From Micromonospora sp. NBC_01796 (lineage in GTDB: Bacteria > Actinomycetota > Actinomycetes > Mycobacteriales > Micromonosporaceae): 64,000 nt of DNA. Of this stretch, positions 42,378 to 51,161 are shown one piece after another (the stretch's first letter is position 1; each line of letters begins with the position of its first letter). Location: NCBI RefSeq assembly GCF_035917455.1, contig NZ_CP109078.1:4030001-4094000 (forward strand), given 5' to 3'. The position numbers and the translations under genes were made by a program. The notes beneath the pieces are model-generated. The model saw only the letters and a list, made by a program, of their open reading frames with translations, was not told where the DNA came from and ran no database searches.

Positions 42378-42749
42378 ATGACAGTGGGGTTCCGGGTGAA
42401 GTGGGATGACGTGCTCGACTACTGCCTGGCCAAGCCGGGCGCGTGGCGGGACGAGCCGTGGGAGACCGACGTGGTGGCGAAGGTCGGCTCCAAGATCTTC
42501 GCGTTTCTCGGCGGGGAGTCGGGGTCGACCGTCGGGGTGAAGTGCGGCCCCAACCGGGAGGTGGCCGACGAGTGGCTGCTGCGCTACCCGCACGACGCGA
42601 CCGTCATGCCGTACATCGGGCGGTACGGATGGAACAGCCTGCGGATCGGCGGTCTGATCCCCGGTGACGAGCTGTTCGAGGCGATCGACGCCTCCTACGA
42701 CGTGGTGGTCGCGAAGCTCCCTCGCATCGAACGCCCGACCACCGTCTGA
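42378..42749 (+). CDS. MmcQ/YjbR-family DNA-binding-fold protein
   Basis: A 123-residue protein: WDDVLDYCLAKPGAWRDEPW, KIFAFLGGESGSTVGVKCG, WLLRYPHDATVMPYIGRYGW and LIPGDELFEAIDASYDVVVA match the MmcQ/YjbR family. The fold resembles a double-wing DNA-binding domain and members are small cytoplasmic proteins of unclear role. The ATG at 42378 is chosen by homology, and GGGGATCGG lies just before it. It diverges from the DinB gene. Confidence 0.88.
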   Translation: MTVGFRVKWDDVLDYCLAKPGAWRDEPWETDVVAKVGSKIFAFLGGESGSTVGVKCGPNREVADEWLLRYPHDATVMPYIGRYGWNSLRIGGLIPGDELFEAIDASYDVVVAKLPRIERPTTV

Positions 42750-42789
42750 CCCCCTCCGGGCAGTGGTCGCAATCACTCTGACCTGCGGA

Positions 42790-42808
42790 TTTGTGAAAAG
42801 ATCACAAA
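42790..42808. promoter_or_regulatory. Inverted repeat TTTGTGA-N5-TCACAAA upstream of the dioxygenase gene
   Basis: TTTGTGA (42790-42796) and TCACAAA (42802-42808) are exact complements with a 5-nt centre. The half-sites match the CRP/FNR core TGTGA, though the standard spacing is 6. It lies 134 nt before the dioxygenase ATG. Confidence 0.5.
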
Positions 42809-42942
42809 GATTCGGCGCGGCGGTGATGAGCGCCGGCAGCGGTACGGCGGCGGCACCGATCCCTGACCGGTTCCGAAGATCTTCTTAACGACCCGACGAT
42901 TCACTCCCTGGCAGGTAACACACGTCAGGAGAGGTCAGCGCA

Positions 42943-43851
42943 ATGTTCGAATACCAGGGTCGGACGGGGTACGAGCCGATCGGCGACGTGGATCGCAAGG
43001 AGTTCCACGAGAACGGGTTCCTGCTGCTGCGTCAGGTGCTCACCGAGGAACATCGGGCGGCTCTGGAGCGGGCGGTCGACCGGATCTACGACCGGGCTGC
43101 AGGCGCCGGCAACACCGGTGGCAACGGCACCCTGCACCTGCTCGGCTTCCTGGAGCGGGACGAACTCTTCGGTGACCTGCTCACCCACCCGATCACGTTC
43201 CCGTACATCTGGGGTCTGCTCGGTTGGAACATCTACACCCATCACAATCACCTGGACGTGACCCCGCCGGAGCCCATGGCCGAGGCGGAGCGACCGTACT
43301 GGGGCTGGCATCAGGACGGGTACCGGCAGAACTCCGACCCGCAGACGCTGGACGTGGGCCAGCCCCGACCGATGTTCTCGCTCAAGGTCGCGTACGTGCT
43401 CTCCGACCTGTCCGTGACCGGGCGCGGGGCGACCAAGGTCATTCCGGGCAGCCACATCAGGAACTCGCTGGCCCGCCCGGACGACCTCTCAGGGCACCAC
43501 CCGGATCCGGAGGGGACCGTGGAGATCACCGCGAACCCCGGTGACGCGTTTGTCTTCGACCGCCGGCTCTGGCACTCCCGGTCGATCAACCGCTCGGAGA
43601 TTACCCGCAAGATGCTCTTTGTCGGTTACACGTACCGGTGGATCCGACCGCTGGACGACCTGCGCCTCGACCAGGACGGCCCGTGGTGGGCGGCCCGTAC
43701 GCCGGTGCAGCGGCAGTTGCTGGGGGAGAGCCCGCACACCGCCAACAACTGGGGTGTCAACTGGGACGGGTACGTGGACGACGAGATCCCGCTGCGCCGC
43801 GAACTCAAGCGGCGTCGGCGGCTCGACCGCGACATCCCCTGGCTCCGCTGA
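42943..43851 (+). CDS. Phytanoyl-CoA dioxygenase (PhyH) family Fe(II)/2-oxoglutarate oxygenase
   Basis: A 302-residue oxygenase. The metal triad is His123-x-Asp125 in GWHQDGYRQ and His211 in LWHSRSINRS; the nearby Arg would hold 2-oxoglutarate. The start region FHENGFLLLRQVLTEEHRA and GRGATKVIPGSHIRNS are typical PhyH segments. Such enzymes hydroxylate small molecules, and several act in secondary metabolism or ectoine-like pathways; no partner genes are near, so the substrate is open. GGAGAGG precedes the ATG by 9 nt. Confidence 0.9.
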   Translation: MFEYQGRTGYEPIGDVDRKEFHENGFLLLRQVLTEEHRAALERAVDRIYDRAAGAGNTGGNGTLHLLGFLERDELFGDLLTHPITFPYIWGLLGWNIYTHHNHLDVTPPEPMAEAERPYWGWHQDGYRQNSDPQTLDVGQPRPMFSLKVAYVLSDLSVTGRGATKVIPGSHIRNSLARPDDLSGHHPDPEGTVEITANPGDAFVFDRRLWHSRSINRSEITRKMLFVGYTYRWIRPLDDLRLDQDGPWWAARTPVQRQLLGESPHTANNWGVNWDGYVDDEIPLRRELKRRRRLDRDIPWLR

Positions 43852-43895
43852 GCCGGTGGGGTGCCGCTTTGCGGCGCCATGACCGAGCCGGGCGA

Positions 43896-44747
43896 CTACC
43901 GGGGCTTGGCGGACTCCCAGACCCGGCTGCTCTCCCGGCGTTCGTGCTCGGCGAGCTGGGCCCGGAGCCAGACCCGGTCGTCGCCGGTGATCGCCACCTG
44001 CCCCTCGCCGAGATCGGCGCACATGGCCAGATCCGGATACGCGATCACCAGGTCACCGAGGAAGGCCAGGCAGAGATCGTCGGCGTCGTAGCCTCGCCCG
44101 TCCAGCACGTCGTAGGCGCCCTCGTCCAGGCTGACCCGGGCCACCGGCCGTACCCCGTCCAGGACCGCCCTGGTGGTCAACGCCCACGAGTCCGGGCCGA
44201 CGGGGAAGGGGAATCCCGGTTCCAACTCGCCGACCAGCCGCCACGCCCCGGCCGGGTGCGCGGAGACGGGCAGCCAGGCGAACGCCTGCCGGTTGCGGCT
44301 GCTCGCCGTGGCCCGGTCGTCCCACGGCCACCGTCCGTCCCGGTCCGGCCAGACCAACTGCTGTACGGGCACCGCGACGCCGCCGTAGAAGCGGTGTGCG
44401 GTGCCGAACAGCGCGTCCCGCCACGAGTCGTCGACCGGCCGCAACTGGGTGGCGAAGCCCTCCAGCACACCTTCGAAGGGTTCTCCCGGCTCCGGCCAGC
44501 CCCGCTCCCGCCCCAGCGCCACGCAGGCGTTGAGCCAGTGCTGCATGCCCTCGCCGTCGAGGCCGAACATCACGATCTCGGGCCGTCGGAACGTGTGCCA
44601 CAGCCCGACCGTGTACGCGAACTCGACCGCGCCACCGCCGATCCGCAGCGCCGACCAACCGTGCTTGCGGATCGTGTCGAGGATCCGGCCGTCCCCGGCC
44701 GCGGGATCGTCGGCGCAGATCAGGCAGGGGCACGGGGATTCGAGCAC
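43896..44747 (-). CDS. DUF4262-family protein
   Basis: A 283-residue protein. The N-terminus PCPCLICADD is Cys-rich, followed by ILDTIRKHGWSALRIGGG, FAYTVGLWHTFRRPEIVMFG, and later FYGGVAVPVQQLVWPDRDG, RWPWDD. This is the DUF4262 signature (self-contained small fold near GLW-x-F-P-E). The C-terminal 110 residues are extra and not recognised. The start is GTG at 44747. DUF4262 has no established activity; some members occur in toxin or defence contexts, which I do not claim here. Confidence 0.82.
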   Translation of the reverse strand: MLESPCPCLICADDPAAGDGRILDTIRKHGWSALRIGGGAVEFAYTVGLWHTFRRPEIVMFGLDGEGMQHWLNACVALGRERGWPEPGEPFEGVLEGFATQLRPVDDSWRDALFGTAHRFYGGVAVPVQQLVWPDRDGRWPWDDRATASSRNRQAFAWLPVSAHPAGAWRLVGELEPGFPFPVGPDSWALTTRAVLDGVRPVARVSLDEGAYDVLDGRGYDADDLCLAFLGDLVIAYPDLAMCADLGEGQVAITGDDRVWLRAQLAEHERRESSRVWESAKPR

Positions 44748-44795
44748 CGGCCGACTCTACCGATGCCCGGCAGGTCGCCGCCCCGCGACCACTTG

Positions 44796-45185
44796 TCAGG
44801 TGCCGGCCGGTGGGTTGAGCGACTGGAACCGGCGGAGCAGTTCCTGCGCGGGCTTGCTGTCCGGGTCGAAGGTGAACATCTCGGTGTCCGCCACTGCCGG
44901 GGAGAGCAGCAGCCCGTTATGGCACTGGAAGCAGAACGCCGCCTCGGCGAGCACGGTCCGCCCCCGGCGCAGGCGGATCCCGTACACAGGGATGAAACAC
45001 CGCATCTGATCCGACTCGGGCAGTGCCGCCACGAGGCCGAGCACCTCGTTGACCCGCTCGTCGTCCCAGGTGCCGATGATGTCGCCGGGAACCTCGTCCC
45101 ACCCGCCCCAGTGCGCGTCGCGGTCGAGGCGGACCGCGATCACGTCGATCTCGCGTACGTTCTGTGCGCTTTCGATCACTGGCAT
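44796..45185 (-). CDS. Hypothetical protein
   Basis: A 129-residue cytoplasmic protein I do not recognise. It starts MPVIESAQNVREIDVIAVRL, has an acidic central helix (DDERVNEVLGLVAALPESDQ), a strand with FIPVYGIRLRRG, a pair of cysteines in AFCFQCHNGLLLS, and a Pro-rich end. The two Cys could bind metal or form a disulfide. It lies 48 nt upstream of the DUF4262 gene on the same strand and may be co-transcribed. Confidence 0.7.
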   Translation of the reverse strand: MPVIESAQNVREIDVIAVRLDRDAHWGGWDEVPGDIIGTWDDERVNEVLGLVAALPESDQMRCFIPVYGIRLRRGRTVLAEAAFCFQCHNGLLLSPAVADTEMFTFDPDSKPAQELLRRFQSLNPPAGT

Positions 45186-45423
45186 GAACGCATCCTGCCC
45201 GATCGGGTCGGCAAAGGGCTACGTCGGGTTTCGGCGCGGGTGGGGACGACCGGGTCCGAGCTCTCCTGTGCCCCGGCTCTGACCGTACGTACCTGTCGCG
45301 GGTGGCGGGCGAGCCGGATACTACGACGAGTTTCATACGGCACCGGAGCACCGCCGAGCAGCCGTTACCGCGGGGTACGCAATGATGCCTGTGTTGTTGC
45401 GCGCTCCCAACTGGAGGTCACCG

Positions 45424-46080
45424 GTGTCCCCTCGTTCCCCCCGGGTGAACGTACAGATGCGTCATCGGTCCCAGGAGCGGATCATCGGCGCGGCGTTGGA
45501 GGTCTTCGCCGCGCACGGGTACGAGGGCGCGACGATCTCGCAGATCACCGAGCGTGCGGCGGTGTCCCGAGGGTTGATCTCCTACTATTTCGCCTCGAAA
45601 CGCGACCTGCTGGAGGCGGTGCTCGGCCGCTGGCTGGACGCCACCCTCGGGATACTGGACGACCAGGGTCCCGAGGTGTCGCCCGACGAGCTGCTCGCCA
45701 CGGTGATCGACCGGGCGGTGTACGGCGCTCGGGGCAGCCTCGACACCCAGCGGCTGATGCTCTGCCTGATGCTCCAGCCCGGCACCCGAGAGGTCTTCGC
45801 CCGGGTGGAGCGGTCGCGGGAGGTCGCCGTACGGGCGTTCGAGGACCGGCTGTGGGCGATCTTCGCGGCTCGCGGGGCGGCCGACCCGGCGGTCGAGGAG
45901 GTGCTGTTGCGCAGCCTGCTCGAAGGTGCGATCTACAAGCTCGCCGTATACGAGGACACCTATCCGCTGGCCGAGGTCCGGAGCCGGCTGTACGCGATCT
46001 ACCAGCTCGGGGAGCCCGGCCCGCTACCGTTGCCGCCCAACAGTTTCCGGGGTGCGGAGCGGTTGCGCGTACCTGCCTGA
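45424..46080 (+). CDS. TetR-family transcriptional regulator
   Basis: A 218-residue regulator. The helix-turn-helix is RIIGAALEVFAAHGYEGATI, SQITERAAVSRGLISYYFAS, KRDLLEAVL, the usual TetR form. The ligand-binding part has ARVERSREVAVRAFEDRLWA. TGGAGG lies about 6 nt before the GTG at 45424, which I prefer over upstream ATGs. Its target is unknown; a hairpin follows at 46181. Confidence 0.9.
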   Translation: MSPRSPRVNVQMRHRSQERIIGAALEVFAAHGYEGATISQITERAAVSRGLISYYFASKRDLLEAVLGRWLDATLGILDDQGPEVSPDELLATVIDRAVYGARGSLDTQRLMLCLMLQPGTREVFARVERSREVAVRAFEDRLWAIFAARGAADPAVEEVLLRSLLEGAIYKLAVYEDTYPLAEVRSRLYAIYQLGEPGPLPLPPNSFRGAERLRVPA

Positions 46081-46180
46081 GCAGTGGACTTGCCAACGGG
46101 TTGTTGACTAGCTGATGATCAGGCTCGTAGGGTCGAGTCGACAATGGACTGGACGGACGTACAGTCAAAGTCGATGAACC

Positions 46181-46223
46181 CCAGTGTCCCCTCGCGCCTC
46201 CGCCATGGCCGGGGGGACACTGG
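46181..46223 (+). terminator. Hairpin between tetR and the DNA glycosylase gene
   Basis: CCAGTGTCCCC (46181-46191) and GGGGACACTGG (46213-46223) form a perfect 11-bp stem with a 21-nt loop, 100 nt after the TetR gene. No T-run; terminator role is tentative. Confidence 0.45.
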
Positions 46224-46268
46224 TTCGTCCCGACGCGGGGGATGGGGCGGGTCCCGGCACCGGGCGTC

Positions 46269-46274
46269 TACGCT
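46269..46274 (+). promoter_or_regulatory. Candidate -10 box of a leaderless transcript (nei)
   Basis: TACGCT fits TAnnnT and ends 8 nt before the ATG, so transcription could start at or next to the first codon. No ribosome site is present in between. Confidence 0.5.
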
Positions 46275-46282
46275 TGTCGGTC

Positions 46283-47092
46283 ATGCCAGAGGGACACACC
46301 ATCCACCGGCTCGCGGCGCGCCACCGGGCGCTCTTCGCGGGCGACAAGGTGCTGGTCGACAGCCCTCAGGGGCGGTTCGCCGAGGGCGCCGCCCTGCTCT
46401 CCGGCACGGTCCTGGACGAGACCGAGGCGTACGGCAAGCACCTGCTGCACCACTACGCAAGCGGGGTCAGCCTGCACGTGCACCTCGGGCTCTACGGCAA
46501 GTTCGCCGACGGCGACGGTGAGCCGCCGGCTCCGGTGGGGCAGGTCCGGCTACGGCTGAGCACCGACCGGCACTGGCTGGAACTTCGTGGTCCGACCGCC
46601 TGCGAACTGCTCACCCCGCCCGAGGTCGACGCGCTGCGACACCGGCTCGGCGCCGACCCGCTGCGGGCCGACGCCGACCCGGATCCGGCGTACGCACGGA
46701 TCGCCCGGAGCCCGACGCCACTCGCCGCGCTGCTGCTGGACCAGACGATCGTGGCCGGCACCGGGCTGATCTTCGTGACCGAGGCGCTCTTCCGGGCCGG
46801 GACACATCCGCGTACGCCGGGCCGGCAGTTGACCCGTACGGGCTGGGCGGCGCTCTGGATCGACCTCGGCCGGCTGATGCGTACGGCGGTGGGCACCGGC
46901 CGGATCGACACCGTGCACGACCGGCACCTGCCGGAGGCGATGGGCCGCCCGCCCCGGGTCGACCGGCACGGTGGCGAGGTGTACGTCTACCGCCGCGCCG
47001 GCCAGCCCTGCCACGTCTGCGGTACGCCCGTCCACCAGGCCGAACTGGTCGGCCGCAACCTGTACTGGTGCCCCACCTGCCAGCCCGGCTAG
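46283..47092 (+). CDS. Fpg/Nei-family DNA glycosylase (endonuclease VIII-like)
   Basis: A 269-residue base-excision-repair enzyme. The catalytic Pro2-Glu3 is in MPEGHTIHRLAARHRALFAG; GKHLLHHY and LHVHLGLYGKF follow. The helix-two-turn-helix contains LLLDQTIVAGTGLIFVTEAL. The C-terminal zinc finger is PCHVCGTPVHQAELVGRNLY, WCPTC with four Cys. The PEGH start and these motifs fit actinobacterial Nei proteins, which remove oxidised pyrimidines. The ATG at 46283 has no Shine-Dalgarno but TACGCT lies 8 nt upstream, suggesting a leaderless message. Confidence 0.92.
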   Translation: MPEGHTIHRLAARHRALFAGDKVLVDSPQGRFAEGAALLSGTVLDETEAYGKHLLHHYASGVSLHVHLGLYGKFADGDGEPPAPVGQVRLRLSTDRHWLELRGPTACELLTPPEVDALRHRLGADPLRADADPDPAYARIARSPTPLAALLLDQTIVAGTGLIFVTEALFRAGTHPRTPGRQLTRTGWAALWIDLGRLMRTAVGTGRIDTVHDRHLPEAMGRPPRVDRHGGEVYVYRRAGQPCHVCGTPVHQAELVGRNLYWCPTCQPG

Positions 47093-47201
47093 CCGTTCGG
47101 CTGTCTGATCACGCCGGATTTTGTATGTTCGGAGTGATACCAAGACAGCCAGGGTGCCAGCGCCTCCTCTTCCGGTCCGGCGTGCCTAGGAGGCGTACGC
47201 C

Positions 47202-48401
47202 GTGACGTCGAGCCCGCTACCCCGGATCCTCCGCAAGGGTGACGAGCCCAAGTACCCGACGTTCCTGGAACTCTTCTTCGACCTGGTCTACATCTTCATC
47301 TTCTCCCGGATCGCGGGAGCCCTGGCCGCCGATCCCACCCCGACCACCGGGGCGCAGATGGCGGTGGTGCTGCTCGCCGTGTGGTGGGTCTGGGTGCTGA
47401 CCGCGTGGCTGACCGACCTGTTCAACCCGCAGCTGCCGATCATCCAGGCCACCGTCCTGCTGGTCATGTTCGGCACCCTGGTCATGGCGGTCACCACACC
47501 ACGGGCGTTCGGCGAGCAGGGATGGATCTTCGTCGTCGGCTACTTCGGCATCCATATCGTGCGGGACGCGGTGCTGATCCCCGGCACCCGGGTGAACCGG
47601 GCGATCCAGGCCCGGAGTATCCGGGTCTTCTTCTGGTTCGGCGTCACCGGCCCGCTCTGGGTGGCCGGTGTGCTGGTCGACGGCTCGGCCCGGCTGGTGC
47701 TGTGGGCCGTCGCGGTGGCGCTGGACCTCGGCTCGGCCCGGATCGGCTGGCCCACGCCGAGACTCGGGCGGACGGAACTCGCCAGCCAGATCTTCACCGG
47801 CACCCACCTCGCCGAGCGGCACCGGGAGATCTGCATCATCGCGCTCGGCGAACTGATCCTGACCATCGGGATACAGCTCTCGGCCAGCGATTACGAGGCA
47901 GGCCGCGTGGTGGCCTGCGCGGTGGCGTTCGCCAGCGCGGTGCTGCTGTTCCAGATGTACTTCCACCGGGTGCGGCAGTTGTTGGCGCCGCACAACGTCG
48001 CCCTGGTGGAGCGGGTCCGGTCCGGCACCTCCACCTCGTACACCCACCTGGTCATGGTGGCGGGGGTCGTGGTCATGTCGGCCGGCAACATCCTCGTCAT
48101 CGGACGCCCGTTCGGCGAAGCCCCCACGAACTGGATCGTCATGATCCTGGGCGGACCCGCGCTGTTCCTGCTCGGCGGCTGCCTCTTCGACTTTGTGGTG
48201 ACCGGCGGGATCCTCTGGTCCCGTGCGATCGCGATAGTCGTACTCGGCGCCATCGGGCCGGCGATGCCGCTCCTGTCGCCGCTCGCCATCACCATCGTGG
48301 CCAACCTGGTCCTGCTGCTGACCCTGCTCGTCGAGACGGCGGCCCGGCGGATCAGCCCAGTACCGGCGGCGTCGGGGAGCGCGGGTGGGCCCGGTTCATG
48401 A
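47202..48401 (+). CDS. LtrA-family membrane protein, paralogue 2
   Basis: A 399-residue polytopic protein: YPTFLELFFDLVYIFIFSRI at the start, LAERHREICIIALGELILTI in the middle and ILGGPALFLLGGCLFDFVV near the end match LtrA. About ten transmembrane segments. AGGAGG lies 8 nt before the GTG. Its 3' end overlaps the convergent third LtrA gene by 50 bp. The function of the family is unknown. Confidence 0.9.
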   Translation: MTSSPLPRILRKGDEPKYPTFLELFFDLVYIFIFSRIAGALAADPTPTTGAQMAVVLLAVWWVWVLTAWLTDLFNPQLPIIQATVLLVMFGTLVMAVTTPRAFGEQGWIFVVGYFGIHIVRDAVLIPGTRVNRAIQARSIRVFFWFGVTGPLWVAGVLVDGSARLVLWAVAVALDLGSARIGWPTPRLGRTELASQIFTGTHLAERHREICIIALGELILTIGIQLSASDYEAGRVVACAVAFASAVLLFQMYFHRVRQLLAPHNVALVERVRSGTSTSYTHLVMVAGVVVMSAGNILVIGRPFGEAPTNWIVMILGGPALFLLGGCLFDFVVTGGILWSRAIAIVVLGAIGPAMPLLSPLAITIVANLVLLLTLLVETAARRISPVPAASGSAGGPGS

Positions 48402-49545
48402 CGAGGTTCGCCACCGCGATCAGGCACAGGATGACCATGACCAGGAGGGCCGTCTCGATCATCGAAAGCAACTGGACCACGGGGGCCGCCGCGCCGAGCA
48501 GGACCAGGCCGACCGGCCGGGACCGGGACACCCGGCGGAACACGATGTAGTCGAGCATTCCGCGGCCGATCAGGAACAGGGCCGACCCGCCGAGGATGGA
48601 CGCCGCCCAGGGCGCCGGGGTCTCCTCGAAGGGGTGCTCGATGACGAACTGCCCCGCGGCGGCCGTACCGACGATCCCGGCCACCATGATCAGGTGAGCG
48701 ACCGCGGTGAACTGGCTCAGCCGGGACGGGTCGTCCGACCGGGCGACGGCGACGGTCATCATCTCACCGGCGCGGTAGATGTAGATCCGCCACATCAGCA
48801 CCGTGATCACGAAGACGACCACGAGCGACCATGCCTGGTCGATGCGTTGCGTCCTCGGCTCGCTGAAGGAGGAGCCGGCCACGAAGATCGATGTTCCGAG
48901 CGCGATGATGACGAACCTCCGGTAGCGCTCGGCCAGCCGCTCCCCGGCCAGCCGCCGTCTCCGTGGCGGGTGGGGACCGCGTAACGGGAGGCCGGGCCAG
49001 CCGAGCACGACACCGGTGTACTCGATTCCGACCGCCACCGCCCAGAGCACGCCTCGGGCCGTACCGGTGAGCAGACCGCCGACGATCCAGCCGATCCCGG
49101 CGACACCCTCCCAGAGGAGGACCCAGCGACGGGAATCCATCAGCTCCGGGCCGGGCCCGCCCGTGCTCAGGTTGTAGAGGATCGACCCGATGTGGATCAG
49201 CACGTAGGTGATCGCGAACAACAGACCACGGCTGCCGTACGCGTCGGGCACCGTGGCCGCCAGCAGCAGGCTGCCGGCCATCGCCCAGATTACCTGCGGC
49301 TGGGCCATCGGCCGGCTCAGGTCGGCCGTGCTGCCCGTCCACGCGGTCAGCACCCAGATCAGTGCGAACGCCAGCAGCAGCACCAGGACCTGACCGGCCA
49401 CCGCCCAGGTCATCCGGTTCACCAGCTTGTCGGCGAGCGAGAGCAGCGCGAAGACGTAGACCAGGTCGAAGAAGAGTTCCAGGAACGCCGGCCGTTCCGC
49501 TTCCTGCGCGGACGTCTCCGCCTCGGTGCTGCCATCCGTCGCCAT
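48352..49545 (-). CDS. LtrA-family membrane protein, paralogue 3
   Basis: A 397-residue polytopic protein: RPAFLELFFDLVYVFALLSL, LAERYRRFVIIALGTSIFVA and ILGGSALFLIGRGMLDYIVF. In the central motif Thr replaces the Glu of the usual ALGE, which the other two copies keep. The ATG at 49545 has GGGGGTGG 3 nt upstream. It converges with paralogue 2, the last 17 codons of each overlapping on opposite strands. Confidence 0.88.
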   Translation of the reverse strand: MATDGSTEAETSAQEAERPAFLELFFDLVYVFALLSLADKLVNRMTWAVAGQVLVLLLAFALIWVLTAWTGSTADLSRPMAQPQVIWAMAGSLLLAATVPDAYGSRGLLFAITYVLIHIGSILYNLSTGGPGPELMDSRRWVLLWEGVAGIGWIVGGLLTGTARGVLWAVAVGIEYTGVVLGWPGLPLRGPHPPRRRRLAGERLAERYRRFVIIALGTSIFVAGSSFSEPRTQRIDQAWSLVVVFVITVLMWRIYIYRAGEMMTVAVARSDDPSRLSQFTAVAHLIMVAGIVGTAAAGQFVIEHPFEETPAPWAASILGGSALFLIGRGMLDYIVFRRVSRSRPVGLVLLGAAAPVVQLLSMIETALLVMVILCLIAVANLVMNRAHPRSPTPPVLG

Positions 49546-49646
49546 CGACCACCCCCGCCCGTCCGGTCCGCCGCCGTCCCAGCAACCCGACCATAAGGGG
49601 AGAAGAGTGTCGGTGTGGGGCGAACCGGTCCGGGCTGGGGGATCGG

Positions 49647-51071
49647 CTAGTCGCTCAGACGGCGGATGTCTCCGTACGCCCGGTAGAAGCCGCCCCGGCC
49701 GGACTCCCGGACCTCCGGGACCAGATAGCGGGCCCGCGGCTCCCGGATGCCCTTCGGGAACTGCACCAGCCAGTCCCGCCGGAAACCCGGCGAGAGTACG
49801 TGGATACGCAGCCGCCCGCCCTCCTCGACGCACTCCACCAGGACCCCGTCGCCCGCGTCGTGGGTCACCTCGACCGTGGTCGACACCGGCACGGCCGGCA
49901 TCCGGGGCGGCGCCTTCACGTCCACCACGGTCGGCACGGTGCCCTGCTCGGCCGCCCGGATCGCCGCCTCGCTCGCGTCGACGCAGGCCAGCGTCCCGCT
50001 GGTGGTGACCAGGTAGAGCCGCTGCTCGTGGTACTGCATCGAGTAGGCCGACCCGCACCCGGTGCCGAGCTTCCACAGCCGGTTGCCGGCGGCGTCGAAG
50101 CAGTAGATCGACGAGTGGCTGTCCCCGGCGAAGACGAACTCGCCGTCGGCCGAGGTGGCGCAGGAGTAGACCGGGGCGTCGCAGCGGTAGGTCCGCTCGA
50201 ACTGGCCGGTCTTGCTCAACCGGGCCACCTGGTTGGTGGCGGTGCCCGCGTAGAGGCTGTCCGGCTCCTGCCAGCCGAACAGCACCGCCCCGGTGGACTG
50301 GTGCCACACCTCGCGACCGGTACGCCAGTCGTAGCTGGTCACCCCGCGGGAGTGCCCGTGATGTACGGCGTCCGCGTCGCAGCGGACCATCCAACCGGAC
50401 GACCCGTTGCCCTGCCGCCGCCAGAGGAACTCGTCCTCGTGGTCGATGCTGGCGATCCCGCCGCCGGAATCGGAGACACCGAGCACCCCGTCGTGGATGT
50501 CCAACCAGTAGATGTCGATGTCGTCGGCGATGCGGTACGCCAGTCGGGGCACCTTGCCGGAGATGTCGTACACGTTGCCGTCGTCGCAGCCGGCGTACCG
50601 CCAGTCGTCGTCGGCGACGATGCACTTCACCCCGTCCGGCAGCCGGTACTGCTGCATCACCTCGGCGTCGTGGTTCAACGCGGTGATCACCCCGTGCTCG
50701 TTGCCGACCAGGCAGCCGTACCGGTCGACGAAGATGCCGAACGCCGGTGCGCCGGAGTCGTAACGCCACAGCACCGGGGCCCGCCGGGCGGTGGACCGGA
50801 CACTGGCGATCTGGCGGCGCGAGACGCCGCGCTTCTGCCGCTGCCCAGCCACGGCCGGGGCGTAACCCTTGCGTACCTTCTCGCCGACCTTGCGGGACGC
50901 CTCCTGGCGGGCCCGTTCCTCACTGGCGAAACTGCTCCGCTTGACCTGCCCGGTGTCGCCGATCCGGCCGTACCGGATCGTCAGGTCCGGTCCGTCGACG
51001 GTCACCTCGTAGAACTTGTGCGAGGCGCCGTCGGTCTCGGACAGCTCGAGATACGTCGTCTCCTGCGGCAT
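49647..51071 (-). CDS. WGR-domain protein with beta-propeller
   Basis: A 474-residue protein. Residues 1-85 form a WGR-like domain (TYLELSETDGASHKFYEVTV, IRYGRIGDTGQVKRSSFAS), seen in PARP and MolR-type proteins and thought to bind nucleic acid. The rest holds repeated propeller blades (for example LWRYDSGAPAFGIFVD, YAGCDDGNVYDISGK, FVFAGDSHSSIYCFDAAGNR, LYLVTTSGTLACVDA), resembling PQQ-like or WD-type repeats. GGAGG lies 11 nt before the ATG. The combination suggests a DNA- or RNA-associated scaffold; no enzymatic motif is visible. Confidence 0.85.
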   Translation of the reverse strand: MPQETTYLELSETDGASHKFYEVTVDGPDLTIRYGRIGDTGQVKRSSFASEERARQEASRKVGEKVRKGYAPAVAGQRQKRGVSRRQIASVRSTARRAPVLWRYDSGAPAFGIFVDRYGCLVGNEHGVITALNHDAEVMQQYRLPDGVKCIVADDDWRYAGCDDGNVYDISGKVPRLAYRIADDIDIYWLDIHDGVLGVSDSGGGIASIDHEDEFLWRRQGNGSSGWMVRCDADAVHHGHSRGVTSYDWRTGREVWHQSTGAVLFGWQEPDSLYAGTATNQVARLSKTGQFERTYRCDAPVYSCATSADGEFVFAGDSHSSIYCFDAAGNRLWKLGTGCGSAYSMQYHEQRLYLVTTSGTLACVDASEAAIRAAEQGTVPTVVDVKAPPRMPAVPVSTTVEVTHDAGDGVLVECVEEGGRLRIHVLSPGFRRDWLVQFPKGIREPRARYLVPEVRESGRGGFYRAYGDIRRLSD

Positions 51072-51161
51072 CGGCCGTTACCTCCGGGGTGGCGTGACTG
51101 GCGCCGGCGGGGGCACCGGGCGCATCGACCGACCACACCGTAGAGACGGGGACCGACAAAG

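Noticed and set aside
43896-45185. DUF4262 and its neighbour as a defence or toxin system
   Set aside because: There is no nuclease, toxin or immunity motif, and the context is scattered metabolic genes. The idea rests on loose associations only.
43638-46115. An 825-codon plus-strand frame across several genes
   Set aside because: It crosses the 3' end of the dioxygenase gene, two minus-strand genes and the TetR gene in the wrong frame, so it is not a single protein.
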